Shown here: positions 37,929 through 47,299 of the stretch, in pieces
Layout: each line of letters starts with the position of its first letter
How positions within the stretch are numbered: position 1 is the stretch's first letter
NCBI RefSeq assembly: GCF_015353075.1
Contig: NZ_CP064187.1
Coordinates: 558,001 to 622,000, forward strand
From: Rhizobium sp. 007
GTDB taxonomy: Bacteria; Pseudomonadota; Alphaproteobacteria; Rhizobiales; Rhizobiaceae
Direction: 5' to 3'
DNA: 64,000 nucleotides
Position numbers and translations under genes: made by a program
Notes under the pieces: model-generated
Database searches by the model: none
Seen by the model: the letters and a program-made list of their open reading frames with translations, nothing else
What the model was told of the DNA's origin: nothing

Positions 37929-38480
37929 ATGTATATCGTTCTCGGTGTGATCGTTCTGATCGCGCTTTATCTTGTCTTTATCTATAACGGTCTTGTCCGT
38001 GCCCGGCAGATGGCCGAAGAGGCCTGGTCCGGCATCGACGTGCAGCTGAAGCGCCGCGCCGATCTGATCCCAAACCTCATCGAGACCGTCAAGGGCTACG
38101 CTACCCACGAAAAGAGCACGCTGGAAGAGGTCGTTGAGCTGCGCAACAAGGCGCAGGCGGTGCCTTCTGGCGATGTAGCGGGCAGGGCGCAAGCGGAAGG
38201 CCTTCTCGGCCAGGCGCTCGGCCGTGTTTTGGCGCTTGCCGAAGCCTATCCGGACCTGAAGGCGAACGAGAACTTCTCCGAGCTTCAGGCCTCGCTCGAG
38301 ACCATGGAAAGCGAAATCCAGATGGCACGCCGGTATTACAACGGCGCTGCCCGTGATCTCAACGTCAAGGTTGAAAGCTTCCCCTCCAATCTGGTCGCCG
38401 GGCAGCTCGGCTTCGAGAAGCGGGAATATTTCGAGATCACCAACGAGGCCGACCGCGCCGTTCCGGCCGTCAAATTCTGA
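37929..38480 (+). CDS. LemA-family protein
   Basis: A 183-residue protein: N-terminal membrane helix (YIVLGVIVLIALYLVFIYN) followed by a helical bundle with the family hallmark AWSGIDVQLKRRADLIPNLI and ending in FNVKVESFPSNLVAGQLGF-like residues. The family has no agreed biochemical role. LemA genes often sit next to DUF2207 or TPM genes; here a DUF2207 gene follows after aroA. Confidence 0.93.
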   Translation: MYIVLGVIVLIALYLVFIYNGLVRARQMAEEAWSGIDVQLKRRADLIPNLIETVKGYATHEKSTLEEVVELRNKAQAVPSGDVAGRAQAEGLLGQALGRVLALAEAYPDLKANENFSELQASLETMESEIQMARRYYNGAARDLNVKVESFPSNLVAGQLGFEKREYFEITNEADRAVPAVKF

Positions 38481-38572
38481 TATGGGCGTTTGCCTTTGCG
38501 CAAAAGCTGCTATGAGCAGGGCCGGTCAAGGCCGCAGGGCGGCTAGCGCAATGGACGGAATAGACAAGCGTC

Positions 38573-39835
38573 ATGAGCAAGGACAAGAAACTCACCATCA
38601 TCCCGGCTAAGGCTCCGCTCGTGGGGCGCGCCGTGCCGCCGGGCTCGAAGTCGATCACCAACCGCGCACTGCTCCTGGCTGGCCTCGCCAAGGGTATCAG
38701 CCGCCTGACCGGCGCGCTGAAGAGCGACGATACGCGCTACATGGCGGATGCGCTGCGCGCCATGGGCGTCGTCATCGACGAACCGGACGATACGAGCTTC
38801 GTCGTCACCGGAAGCGGCCAGCTGCTGGCGCCGAAAGCGCCGCTCTTCCTCGGCAATGCCGGCACTGCAACACGCTTCCTGACGGCCGCTGCCGCACTCG
38901 TTGATGGCACCGTCGTCGTCGACGGTGATCAGCACATGCGCAAGCGCCCGATCGGCCCGCTCGTTGATGCGTTGCGGTCTCTCGGAATCGATGCGACGGC
39001 CGAAACCGGCTGCCCGCCTGTAACCGTGAAGGGCACAGGCCGCTTCGAGGCGAGCCGTATCGGGATCGATGGCGGTCTCTCCAGCCAGTATGTGTCCGCG
39101 CTGCTGATGATGGCGGCCGGAGGCGACCGCCCGGTGGATATTGAACTCCTCGGCGAGGACATCGGTGCCCTCGGCTACATCGATCTCACGACCGCCGCGA
39201 TGCGAGCCTTCGGCGCCAAGGTCGAGAAGACGAGCGCGGTCACCTGGCGCGTCGAGCCGACCGGCTACACGGCGGCCGATTTCGGCATCGAGCCGGATGC
39301 GTCGGCGGCAACTTATCTCTGGGCTGCCGAAGTCCTGACCGGCGGCTCCATCGATCTCGGCGTGCCGAACGGCGCCTTCACGCAGCCAGATGCGCGCGCC
39401 TATGAGATGATCGCCAAATTCCCGCGCCTGCCGGCTGAAATCGACGGCTCGCAGATGCAGGACGCGGTTCCGACGCTCGCAGTCCTTGCCGCCTTCAACG
39501 AAACGCCCGTCCATTTCGTCGGCATTGCCAATCTGCGCGTCAAGGAATGCGATCGCATCCGCGCGCTGTCGACCGGCCTGACGCAGATTCGCCCGGATCT
39601 GGCACGCGAGGAAGGCGACGATCTCATCGTCCAGTCTGATCCGTCGCTTGCCGGAAGGCGTCTTCCTGCCGAGATCGACACTTTCGCCGACCACCGCATC
39701 GCCATGAGCTTCGCGCTCGCCGGGCTGAAGATCGACGGCATCACGATCCTCGATCCGGACTGCGTCGGCAAGACGTTCCCTGCCTATTGGCGGACGCTGG
39801 CAGGACTGGGCGTCAAATATGCGAACGAGGGCTGA
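38573..39835 (+). CDS. aroA: 3-phosphoshikimate 1-carboxyvinyltransferase
   Basis: A 420-residue EPSP synthase, which joins phosphoenolpyruvate to shikimate 3-phosphate in aromatic amino acid synthesis. It shows PPGSKSITNRALLLAGL, LFLGNAGTATRFLTAAAALV, DGDQHMRKRPIGPLVDAL, GIDGGLSSQYVSALLMM and DTFADHRIAMSFALA. In the PEP-site loop the E. coli P101 position is Phe (NAGTATRFL). It lacks the usual neighbours cmk and rpsA, and sits between lemA and DUF2207; it may be a second copy. Confidence 0.93.
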   Translation: MSKDKKLTIIPAKAPLVGRAVPPGSKSITNRALLLAGLAKGISRLTGALKSDDTRYMADALRAMGVVIDEPDDTSFVVTGSGQLLAPKAPLFLGNAGTATRFLTAAAALVDGTVVVDGDQHMRKRPIGPLVDALRSLGIDATAETGCPPVTVKGTGRFEASRIGIDGGLSSQYVSALLMMAAGGDRPVDIELLGEDIGALGYIDLTTAAMRAFGAKVEKTSAVTWRVEPTGYTAADFGIEPDASAATYLWAAEVLTGGSIDLGVPNGAFTQPDARAYEMIAKFPRLPAEIDGSQMQDAVPTLAVLAAFNETPVHFVGIANLRVKECDRIRALSTGLTQIRPDLAREEGDDLIVQSDPSLAGRRLPAEIDTFADHRIAMSFALAGLKIDGITILDPDCVGKTFPAYWRTLAGLGVKYANEG

Positions 39836-39875
39836 CATTGTCTGAGGCGGCAGCGCGCCGCCGGCGGGGAGAGGT

Positions 39876-41813
39876 ATGATGATCCGGCGGCTTTTCGGCC
39901 TTTGCTTCATTCTGTTTCTGGCGCTTGCAGCATATGGGGCAAGTGCCGCGGAGGTCATCAACTCCTTCGCATCGGATATAAAGCTCGAAAAGAGCGGCGC
40001 TGTGACGGTGACCGAGACAATCACCGTCAATGCCGAGGGCAATCGGATCCGGCGCGGCATATTCCGCGACTTTCCGCTGACTTTCGTCGATGAAGAAGGT
40101 CGCCGCCGCAGCGTCGACTTCGACGTTGTATCGGTGAAACGCGACGGCAATGACGAGCCGTGGAAGACGGAATCCGTCTCCGGCGGCATCCGTATCTATG
40201 CTGGGTCGGAAGACGTCATGCTTCCACCAGGCCGCCATCAATATGCCTTCACCTACACCACCAATCGCCAGATCCGCTATTTCGCCGATCACGACGAACT
40301 CTATTGGAATGTGACCGGTAACGGCTGGATCTTCCCGATCATGGCCGCGACCGCGACCGTGAACCTGCCAGATGGTGTCACCGCAACCGATACGAATGTC
40401 TTCACCGGTGCGCTTGGCGCAAAGGACAAGAATGCCCGGATTTCAGGCGGCAATGCCCGGCCGGTCTTCTCGACGACCATGCCGCTCGATGCCAACGAAG
40501 GTCTGACGATTGCCGTCAAGCTTCCGAAAGGCGCGATCGATCCGCCGAGCGAATCCGATCAGAACATCTGGTGGCTGAAGGACAACCGCGACTATTTCAT
40601 CGGTTTCGGCGGCCTCCTCCTTGTTTTCCTTTACTACACCCGCTCCTGGCTGAAGGTCGGACGCGACCCTTCCCGCGGCGTCCTTGTGCCGCGCTGGGAT
40701 CCTCCCGAAGGCATCTCGCCGGCGCTCGTCAACTACATCGACAACAAGGGCATTTCAGGCGGGGGTTGGACGGCGCTTTCGGCAACGGCGCTGGACCTGG
40801 CGGTTCGCGGCTATGTCGTTCTTGAAGACCTCAGGCAATCGATCATCGTACGCCGCACGGAAAAGCCGGTGGGTAAGGAGAAGCTGGAAGCCGGCGAAAC
40901 CAGCCTCCTGAGCGCCGTCGCCAACAAGGGCTCGCTGACGATCGACAAGGCAAACGGCGAACGCGTGAAGTCGGTCGGCCAAAGCTTCCGCTCGGCGATC
41001 GAGCGGGAACATCGCGGCAAGTACTACAATTCAAATACCGGCTATACGACCGGCGGCGTCGCGCTCAGCGCTGCCGCACTTGTCGCGCTCTTCGTTTTCG
41101 GCACGCTGGAACCCGATGCGATCGTCTTGATGATCATCCCGATCGTCGTTTCTGTCTTCGTCGCCATCTTCGTGGCCGGCTTTGCACGGTCGTTCCGCCC
41201 TGGCCAGTCCCTGGGCGGCAAGATCGCCGCTGTGATCGCGATCGCCATCATCGTTTTTGTCGGCTTCAGCATCGTTTCATCGCTGGCTCTGGCACTTTTC
41301 TCCACGCTCTTGGAATTCCACGAGACGCCGATGCTCTTTGCCGTCGGCGGCATCGTGCTGCTCAACCTGCTCTATGTCTTCATCATGGGTGCGCCGACGC
41401 CGCTTGGTTCGAAGATCATGGATGGCATCGACGGCCTTCGTCAGTATCTGACCCTTGCCGAGAAGGACCGGATGAACATGGCCGGTGCGCCAGAAATGTC
41501 GCCCCAACATTTTGAGAGGCTGCTGCCCTATGCGGTTGCGCTGGGTGTCGAGAAGCCCTGGACGCGCACCTTCGAAACCTGGCTCGCGGCGGCCGCTGCC
41601 GGTGCGGCTGCGGCCTATGCCCCGTCCTGGTATTCCGGCAACTTCAGCAGCGGCAGCTTCTCCGACCGCATCGGCGGCTTCTCGTCGTCGATGGCGTCCA
41701 CGATCGCCTCGACCATTCCCTCGCCTGCGCCCTCCAGTTCCTCGTCCGGTTTTTCCGGTGGCGGCGGTTCTTCGGGTGGTGGCGGGGGCGGCGGCGGCGG
41801 TGGCGGCTGGTGA
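39876..41813 (+). CDS. DUF2207 predicted membrane protein
   Basis: A 645-residue protein with a signal peptide (cleavage near AYGASAAE), an extracytoplasmic DUF2207 domain (from EVINSFASDIKLEKSG to about residue 230), a membrane segment (FIGFGGLLLVFLYY), a cytoplasmic loop, three further hydrophobic segments near residues 390-505, and a Ser-rich then Gly-rich C-terminus ending in a run of eleven glycines and Trp. Such Gly-rich ends are typical of the family. Often linked to LemA, as here. Confidence 0.92.
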   Translation: MMIRRLFGLCFILFLALAAYGASAAEVINSFASDIKLEKSGAVTVTETITVNAEGNRIRRGIFRDFPLTFVDEEGRRRSVDFDVVSVKRDGNDEPWKTESVSGGIRIYAGSEDVMLPPGRHQYAFTYTTNRQIRYFADHDELYWNVTGNGWIFPIMAATATVNLPDGVTATDTNVFTGALGAKDKNARISGGNARPVFSTTMPLDANEGLTIAVKLPKGAIDPPSESDQNIWWLKDNRDYFIGFGGLLLVFLYYTRSWLKVGRDPSRGVLVPRWDPPEGISPALVNYIDNKGISGGGWTALSATALDLAVRGYVVLEDLRQSIIVRRTEKPVGKEKLEAGETSLLSAVANKGSLTIDKANGERVKSVGQSFRSAIEREHRGKYYNSNTGYTTGGVALSAAALVALFVFGTLEPDAIVLMIIPIVVSVFVAIFVAGFARSFRPGQSLGGKIAAVIAIAIIVFVGFSIVSSLALALFSTLLEFHETPMLFAVGGIVLLNLLYVFIMGAPTPLGSKIMDGIDGLRQYLTLAEKDRMNMAGAPEMSPQHFERLLPYAVALGVEKPWTRTFETWLAAAAAGAAAAYAPSWYSGNFSSGSFSDRIGGFSSSMASTIASTIPSPAPSSSSSGFSGGGGSSGGGGGGGGGGGW

Positions 41814-41879
41814 GCTTTCCCGCTTGACCTTTGGCTTCCCGCCCCTTAACCGCCAGACAGAAAACGGAAAGGATCAGGC

Positions 41880-43151
41880 ATGAAGGTTCTGTTGATCGGC
41901 TCGGGCGGACGCGAGCATGCGCTTGCCTGGAAGCTGGCACAATCGCCGCTGATGACGGAATTCTATGCCGCGCCGGGCAACCCGGGCATTGCGGAACATG
42001 CGAGGCTCGTTTCCCTGAAGGTTGAAGATCACGAGGCAGTCGCCGCCTTCTGCGCGCAAAAGGCGATCGACTTTGTCGTCGTCGGCCCCGAGGCGCCGCT
42101 GGTTGCCGGCCTTGCCGACCGCCTGCGAGCCGATGGGCTGAAGGTCTTCGGTCCCTCCGCTGCAGCAGCCCAGCTCGAAGGTTCCAAGGGTTTTACCAAG
42201 GATATCTGCGCCCGCTACAACATCCCGACCGGTGCCTACCGGCGCTTCAACAACGCCCCGAAGGCAAAGGCCTATATCCGCGAAAAAGGCGCCCCGATCG
42301 TCGTCAAGGCGGATGGTCTTGCCGCCGGCAAGGGTGTGACGGTGGCGATGACCGTCGAGGAGGCGCTTGCCGCAGTCGACGATTGCTTCGAGGGTGCGTT
42401 CGGCGCAGCCGGCGCCGAGGTCGTCATCGAGGCTTATCTCGACGGTGAAGAGGCAAGCTTCTTCTGCCTCTGCGACGGCAGCAACGCCCTGCCGCTGGCG
42501 ACCGCACAGGATCACAAGCGTGTGGGCGAGGGTGATACCGGCGTCAACACCGGCGGCATGGGCGCCTATTCGCCGGCTCCGGTGATGACGGCCGAGATGA
42601 TCGAACGGACGATGAAGGAAATCATCGAGCCGACGATCTGCGGCATGGCTGAAAGCGGCTATCCCTTCTCCGGTGTTTTCTTCGCCGGGCTGATGATTAC
42701 GGCAAAGGGCCCGGAACTCATCGAATACAATGTCCGCTTCGGCGATCCCGAGTGCCAGGTACTGATGATGCGCTTGAAGAGCGATCTGCTGCCGCTGCTG
42801 CTGGCAGCGGCCGAAGGCACGCTCGACAAGGTTACAGCCGAGTGGAGCGACGATCCGGCGCTGACCGTCGTGATGGCCTCTAAGGGGTATCCGGGCTCCT
42901 ACGAGAAGAACACGCCGATCCTCTCGCTGCCGGAGGCAGGCGACGGCGCGAAAGTATTCCATGCCGGCACGTCTTTGAAGGACGGCGAGCTTGTCGCGAC
43001 CGGCGGCCGTGTGCTGAACGTGACCGCCACCGGCCGATCAGTCGGGGAAGCGCAGAGCCGCGCCTATGCGCTGCTCGACAAGGTGGAATGGGAAAACGGT
43101 TTCTGCCGCCGCGATATCGGCTGGCGGGCGATCGAGCGCGAAAAAGCTTAA
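41880..43151 (+). CDS. purD: phosphoribosylamine--glycine ligase
   Basis: The 423-residue GAR synthetase of purine synthesis. N-terminal [19 protein letters not shown], the ATP-grasp region [14 protein letters not shown], and [15 protein letters not shown] followed by [15 protein letters not shown] are all as expected. AAAGGA precedes the ATG at 41880. Confidence 0.97.
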   Translation: MKVLLIGSGGREHALAWKLAQSPLMTEFYAAPGNPGIAEHARLVSLKVEDHEAVAAFCAQKAIDFVVVGPEAPLVAGLADRLRADGLKVFGPSAAAAQLEGSKGFTKDICARYNIPTGAYRRFNNAPKAKAYIREKGAPIVVKADGLAAGKGVTVAMTVEEALAAVDDCFEGAFGAAGAEVVIEAYLDGEEASFFCLCDGSNALPLATAQDHKRVGEGDTGVNTGGMGAYSPAPVMTAEMIERTMKEIIEPTICGMAESGYPFSGVFFAGLMITAKGPELIEYNVRFGDPECQVLMMRLKSDLLPLLLAAAEGTLDKVTAEWSDDPALTVVMASKGYPGSYEKNTPILSLPEAGDGAKVFHAGTSLKDGELVATGGRVLNVTATGRSVGEAQSRAYALLDKVEWENGFCRRDIGWRAIEREKA

Positions 43152-43257
43152 CTCTGGCCCGAAATCGGGTCAGTTCCCTAAATTTTTACCCTTTCCCCTG
43201 ACGGGATGGAAATAAAGGCGCGCTATTCTGTTCCCATAGTAAGTCGGAGCAGTTTCC

Positions 43258-43722
43258 ATGCGTCAATTCATTCTCGGTGCGGCAATTCTTCTGGCAGCCG
43301 GCTCGGCGATGGCATCCTCGATCGAGGTGATCGGCAAGACACCGCGCACCGGCGGTGAAAGCATCGTGACCGAGACCTGCACGACCTGCCCCCCGCTGCA
43401 ATCGACCGAACGCAAGAAGGATTACACAGTCCCGGCCTTGCCGCCCGGCGCCATCCAGGCCAGCGCGCTCCGCGATGTGGCCGGAGAGCAGAAGCTCTAC
43501 CGTACCGAAGGCTGGATGGGCGGCTCGCCCGTCGTTTTCGTGACCAAGGCAACCCCTGAAGTCCTGGCCGCCTTCAAGGTGACGGTCCCCGTCGAAGGCA
43601 TCGACCCGACGGCAACTACCTCTGTCATCGGCGGCGATGCGAAGCCTGTTGTTGCAGGTATGTCCGCTCCTGCGGAACAAACGGCGCCGCTCGACGTTTC
43701 CGACTTTAAGCTAAGGATGTGA
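43258..43722 (+). CDS. secreted HPE1-like domain protein
   Basis: A 154-residue exported protein: signal peptide (RQFILGAAILLAAGSAMA), then CTTCPPL with two close cysteines, and a repeated theme of charged and proline-rich segments. It matches a group of rhizobial proteins annotated as plant virulence effector HPE1-like; that name is transferred and does not prove an effector role. Ends just before a strong terminator. Confidence 0.8.
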   Translation: MRQFILGAAILLAAGSAMASSIEVIGKTPRTGGESIVTETCTTCPPLQSTERKKDYTVPALPPGAIQASALRDVAGEQKLYRTEGWMGGSPVVFVTKATPEVLAAFKVTVPVEGIDPTATTSVIGGDAKPVVAGMSAPAEQTAPLDVSDFKLRM

Positions 43723-43788
43723 TTTTTAGTTCCCTGCCCCTGACCCGGCCAAGGTTTTGGTCGTACGGGGTCCGCCGTATGGCGGATT

Positions 43789-43829
43789 GAATGCGCTCCT
43801 GAAGAGAAGCAGGAGCGCATTCTTTATTT
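43789..43829 (+). terminator. intrinsic terminator after the HPE1-like gene
   Basis: GAATGCGCTCCTG and CAGGAGCGCATTC are perfect 13-base arms around an 8-base loop, followed by TTTATTT, on the plus strand. Confidence 0.85.
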
Positions 43830-43920
43830 CAATTGATTTCAAAGTACTCATGCAACCTGAGTAATCATACAAGAAACATGATTCAGTTTCGTCGGCAGAG
43901 CACAAGGACATGCCTTTTGA

Positions 43921-44415
43921 TCAGACGGGCGTCGCGAGGCTTTCCACCAGCCGGTCGATCTCCCGGTCCGAGAAGACCTGGATTCCCGCGCGCTTCAGCA
44001 GGGCAGCTGTAACACCATTGCCGTCCCGCCGCGCTCCGCTGAAAGACCCATCATAAATGACACCGGAACCGCACGAGGGGCTGCCGTCGATGAGTAGCGC
44101 ATGGGTGCAGCCCGTCTCCTGAGCCAGCCTGAGCGCATTCTGCGCCGCTTCTCGGAATGCCGCCGTCACATCGCCTCCGGTGATCTCCAGCACACGTGCT
44201 GCTCCCGACAGCACGTCCTTGCCGCTCGCGCCGCCCTCGATTTCCGCCGGCGGCCGCGGCACCGGCATGCCTGCCGACATTTCCGGACAGATCGTCACCA
44301 GCCTCCCCTCCGCCCGCCACCGCTCGAGCGCCGGATGTGCCAGGGGCTTCGCCCGGCCGTCATAACGGACGGCATGGCCCATGAGACAGGCGCTGACGAG
44401 GATTTTGGTGGTCAT
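43921..44415 (-). CDS. DUF523 domain-containing protein
   Basis: A 164-residue DUF523 protein with the four conserved cysteines in three motifs: LVSACLMGHAVRYDG, TICPEMSAGMPVPRPP and DGSPSCGSGVIYDG. The pattern suggests metal or Fe-S binding. No function is established. ATG 44415 (MTTKILVSACL) is preferred to an upstream start that lacks conservation. Confidence 0.9.
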   Translation of the reverse strand: MTTKILVSACLMGHAVRYDGRAKPLAHPALERWRAEGRLVTICPEMSAGMPVPRPPAEIEGGASGKDVLSGAARVLEITGGDVTAAFREAAQNALRLAQETGCTHALLIDGSPSCGSGVIYDGSFSGARRDGNGVTAALLKRAGIQVFSDREIDRLVESLATPV

Positions 44416-44472
44416 GATTGTCTGATAGCGCGAGCGCTGGTGAATGACCAGTGGGATGCGCTTTTCCTCCAC

Positions 44473-44603
44473 CTCATCCCTGTGCCTGTCGCAGGGATCC
44501 AGCAGCGCATGTCCATCGCGTGGGAGACCTCATTCAAAGGGCAACAGAACCATTCACGGCGCAACGCGCCGTGAATGGTTCCTGTCACAAGCACAGGAAT
44601 GAG
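44473..44603. repeat. nested palindromic intergenic element
   Basis: Outer arms CTCATCCCTGTGCCTGTCGC (44473) and its imperfect inverse (44582-44603, CTGTCACAAGCACAGGAATG) enclose a perfect inner hairpin with 16-base arms (44547-44562 and 44566-44581) and loop AAC. This is the mosaic palindromic form of rhizobial intergenic elements (RIME-like). It lies between the DUF523 gene and glyS. Confidence 0.75.
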
Positions 44604-44617
44604 GTGCCGAGGAACCG

Positions 44618-46930
44618 TTACCCTGCGATCTTCGAGAAGTCCGCAACCGTCCCCGTCGCCTCGCGGATCAGCCGCAGAAGGGCGAGGCGGTTGGCGCGGA
44701 TCGCCGCGTCCTCGTCGTTGACGAGCACGTCGTCGAAGAAGCGGTCGACCGGGATGCGGAGCTTCGAAAGCGCCTCCATAGCCGAGCGGAAGTCTTCCCT
44801 GGCGATTGCGGCGGAAGCCTCGGCCGAGGCTTTGGCGATGGCGGCAAAGAGCTCCGTTTCGGCATCCAGCCGGAACAGCTTTTCCGAAACGCCGTCGGCG
44901 ATGACGGTGCCCTTCTTCTCCTCGGCGGCCAGAATCTGCGTGGCGCGCTTGGTGCCGACCAGGAGGTTCTTGCCGTCTTCCGAGGTAATGAAAGCCGTCA
45001 GCGCCTCGACGCGGCGGGCGATCATGAGAAGGTCGTCGGCCTCGGATGTGACGACGGCATCGATCAGATCGTAGCGAGCACCCTGGTCGCGGAGATAGAC
45101 CTTGAGGCGGTCGTGGAAGAAGGAGAGGAGGTTGATTGCCAGCTCATATTCTTCTTCGATTGTCTTTGGATGGCCGTCAGCAAGATAATTCTTGCAATAT
45201 TTGATAGCTTCGCGCTGTTCTTGTACGAGCCTCTCGTGGTCGAGTCTTTCGTTATCCTGTTGGATTTTAAGCTCGAAAAGGCTTATCGAAGCTTCATGGC
45301 TAGCAATGGCCACAGCCCATTCGCTACGAAATGCAGAGCGAAACAGCGGGATGAGGGATGCTCTGATTCCCCGTTCCAACAGCAGCCGTATCGATCCTAG
45401 CGCTGCCCTTCTTAACGCGAACGGATCCTTTGAACCGGTTGGTTTTTCGTTTATTCGCCAAAACCATACAAGTGTGTCGATCTTGTCAGCAAGCGCTATG
45501 GTTATGGCAACATGGTCGGTAGGCACTCGGTCGGTAGGACCCTGAGGCTTATAATGGTCCTCCAGTGCCGCCGCCACTGTTTCATCTTCACCTTGCAGCA
45601 GCGCATATTTCTTCCCCATTGCACCCTGTAGTTCGGGGAATTCGCCCACGACCTCAGTTCGCAGGTCCGCCTTTGCCAACGCTGCGGCCCGACCGACCTT
45701 TAGGGGATCTGCATTGACGATTTTACCGATTTCGCCGGCAAGGGTGCGAACGCGTGTTACCCGCTCGCCCTGCGTTCCGATTTTCGCGTGGAACGTCACA
45801 TGCAGCGCATCGAGCTTCGCCATCCGCTGATCGAGCGGCTTCCTCAGATCAAGCCCGAATTTCTTCGCCGATGCCTCCAGCGTTTCGAGGTCCGGCAAGT
45901 TCCCCTGGTCGCGCTTCCAAAAATGTAGCGCGTCTGAAAGGCGGGCGCGGACGACTTTGCCATTGCCGTGGATGATTTCCTTGCCGCCGTCGGTCGCCTC
46001 AACATTGGAGACGAGGATGAACTTGTTCGAAAGCGTCTCTTCGCCCTGTTTGCGCGTTACGAAACACTTCTGGTTCGTCTTGATCGTCAGCCGGATGATT
46101 TCGGAGGGGATCGAGAGGTAATCCTCCTCGAAGCTGCCCATCAGCACTTGCGGCCATTCGACGAGGCCGGAGACTTCCTCCAGCAGACCGTCGTCCTCGA
46201 CCAGTTCCAGTCCGCCGGCAAAGGCGATGTCGCGGGCATCATGCAGGATGATGTTCTTGCGCCGCTCGGCATCGAGGATGACCTTCGCTTTTTCGAGGCT
46301 CGCGGCATAGTCGTCGAAACGCTTGACGGTGATGGCGCCTGGCGCATGGAAGCGGTGCCCGTAAGTCACATTGGAGGCGACGATGCCGTCGATCTCGAAG
46401 GGGATGACGGAGGTTTCCTCATGCTCGGTGCCGAAAGTGCAGACGATCGATTGCAGCGGGCGCACCCAGCGCAGCGAGCCAGGTTTGGAGGACGCCTTGC
46501 CCCAGCGCATGGATTTCGGCCAGGGGAAATCGCGGATGATGCCGGGCATAACGTCGCTGATGATCTCTTCCGCAGCGCGGCCGGGCCTTGAAATCACGGC
46601 AATGTAGAAATCGCCCTTTTTCGGGTCGCTACTCACCTGCGCCTCGGAAATCGAGGAAAGGCCGGCGCCGCGCAAAAAGCCTTCGATCGCCTTTTCGTTG
46701 GCATCGGTGCGCGGGCCCTTGCGCTCTTCGCGCACATCGGCGGAGCGGGCAGTCAGTCCGCGGATATCAAGCGTCAGGCGGCGCGGCGTCCAGTATTCGC
46801 GCGCGCCCTCATAGGAAAGTCCTGCCTCCACCAGCGCATCGGTGACGAGCTTCTTCAGGTCGCCGGCAGCCTTGCGCTGCATGCGGGCCGGAATTTCCTC
46901 GGAGCGAAGTTCTAGAAGCAGATCGGGCAT
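44618..46930 (-). CDS. glyS: glycine--tRNA ligase beta subunit
   Basis: The 770-residue beta subunit, which recognises tRNA-Gly and completes the alpha2-beta2 enzyme with GlyQ. The N-terminus [20 protein letters not shown] and C-terminal [20 protein letters not shown] are typical. It is longer than the E. coli protein (689) because of a charged, coil-like insert of about 65-70 residues (about 45131-45340, around [18 protein letters not shown]) between RASLIPLF and the FFHDRL region. The insert and its surroundings are AT-richer (26 of 60 bases G+C at 45181-45240, against 41 of 60 at 45001-45060). Confidence 0.95.
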   Translation of the reverse strand: MPDLLLELRSEEIPARMQRKAAGDLKKLVTDALVEAGLSYEGAREYWTPRRLTLDIRGLTARSADVREERKGPRTDANEKAIEGFLRGAGLSSISEAQVSSDPKKGDFYIAVISRPGRAAEEIISDVMPGIIRDFPWPKSMRWGKASSKPGSLRWVRPLQSIVCTFGTEHEETSVIPFEIDGIVASNVTYGHRFHAPGAITVKRFDDYAASLEKAKVILDAERRKNIILHDARDIAFAGGLELVEDDGLLEEVSGLVEWPQVLMGSFEEDYLSIPSEIIRLTIKTNQKCFVTRKQGEETLSNKFILVSNVEATDGGKEIIHGNGKVVRARLSDALHFWKRDQGNLPDLETLEASAKKFGLDLRKPLDQRMAKLDALHVTFHAKIGTQGERVTRVRTLAGEIGKIVNADPLKVGRAAALAKADLRTEVVGEFPELQGAMGKKYALLQGEDETVAAALEDHYKPQGPTDRVPTDHVAITIALADKIDTLVWFWRINEKPTGSKDPFALRRAALGSIRLLLERGIRASLIPLFRSAFRSEWAVAIASHEASISLFELKIQQDNERLDHERLVQEQREAIKYCKNYLADGHPKTIEEEYELAINLLSFFHDRLKVYLRDQGARYDLIDAVVTSEADDLLMIARRVEALTAFITSEDGKNLLVGTKRATQILAAEEKKGTVIADGVSEKLFRLDAETELFAAIAKASAEASAAIAREDFRSAMEALSKLRIPVDRFFDDVLVNDEDAAIRANRLALLRLIREATGTVADFSKIAG

Positions 46931-47076
46931 GACACTTTTCCTTGCCTCCATTAGGGGGCGGTCCAAAACGGTCGCCTCTGCTACCAAAGAATGCCGCATC
47001 TGCACAACCGCAAAAACGGGAAATCCAGGCGCGCCAAGTGAGGAGACAATCGCCCTTCTGCGTCGCGCGGCCCCCG

Positions 47077-47183
47077 CATCCGCCCTGCCGGGCACCTTGT
47101 CCCTCGGGGAGAAGGAGATGAGGCCGCTGCGCTTTGTCGTCCCTTCTCCCCAGCGGGGAAAAGGTGGCCCGAAGGGTCGGATG
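47077..47183. repeat. RIME-type inverted repeat
   Basis: Two arms of about 40 bases form an imperfect inverted repeat: CATCCGCCCTGCCGGGCACC followed by TTGTCCCTCGGGGAGAAGG, and the inverse beginning CCCTTCTCCCCAGCGGGG and ending GGTCGGATG. This matches the form of RIME1 elements of rhizobia. It fills most of the 369-base gap between glyS and tex. Confidence 0.75.
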
Positions 47184-47299
47184 GCTGCGAGCGCAAACCT
47201 GTATGAAGGCGTCAGTCTGCTGTGGAAAGCTCTGCCGGGCATTGCCTTGCCGCTTTTCGCCGCTATGGTCCCGCTACCTTCGTTAGTTCAGGAAATCCC

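Noticed and set aside
38543..40189. Minus-strand open frame of 548 codons opposite aroA and DUF2207
   Set aside because: Spans two real genes and their gap and has no domain; shadow.
43258..43722. Plant effector delivered by a secretion system
   Set aside because: Only the transferred family name suggests this; a plain Sec signal peptide is seen and no secretion-system genes are near.
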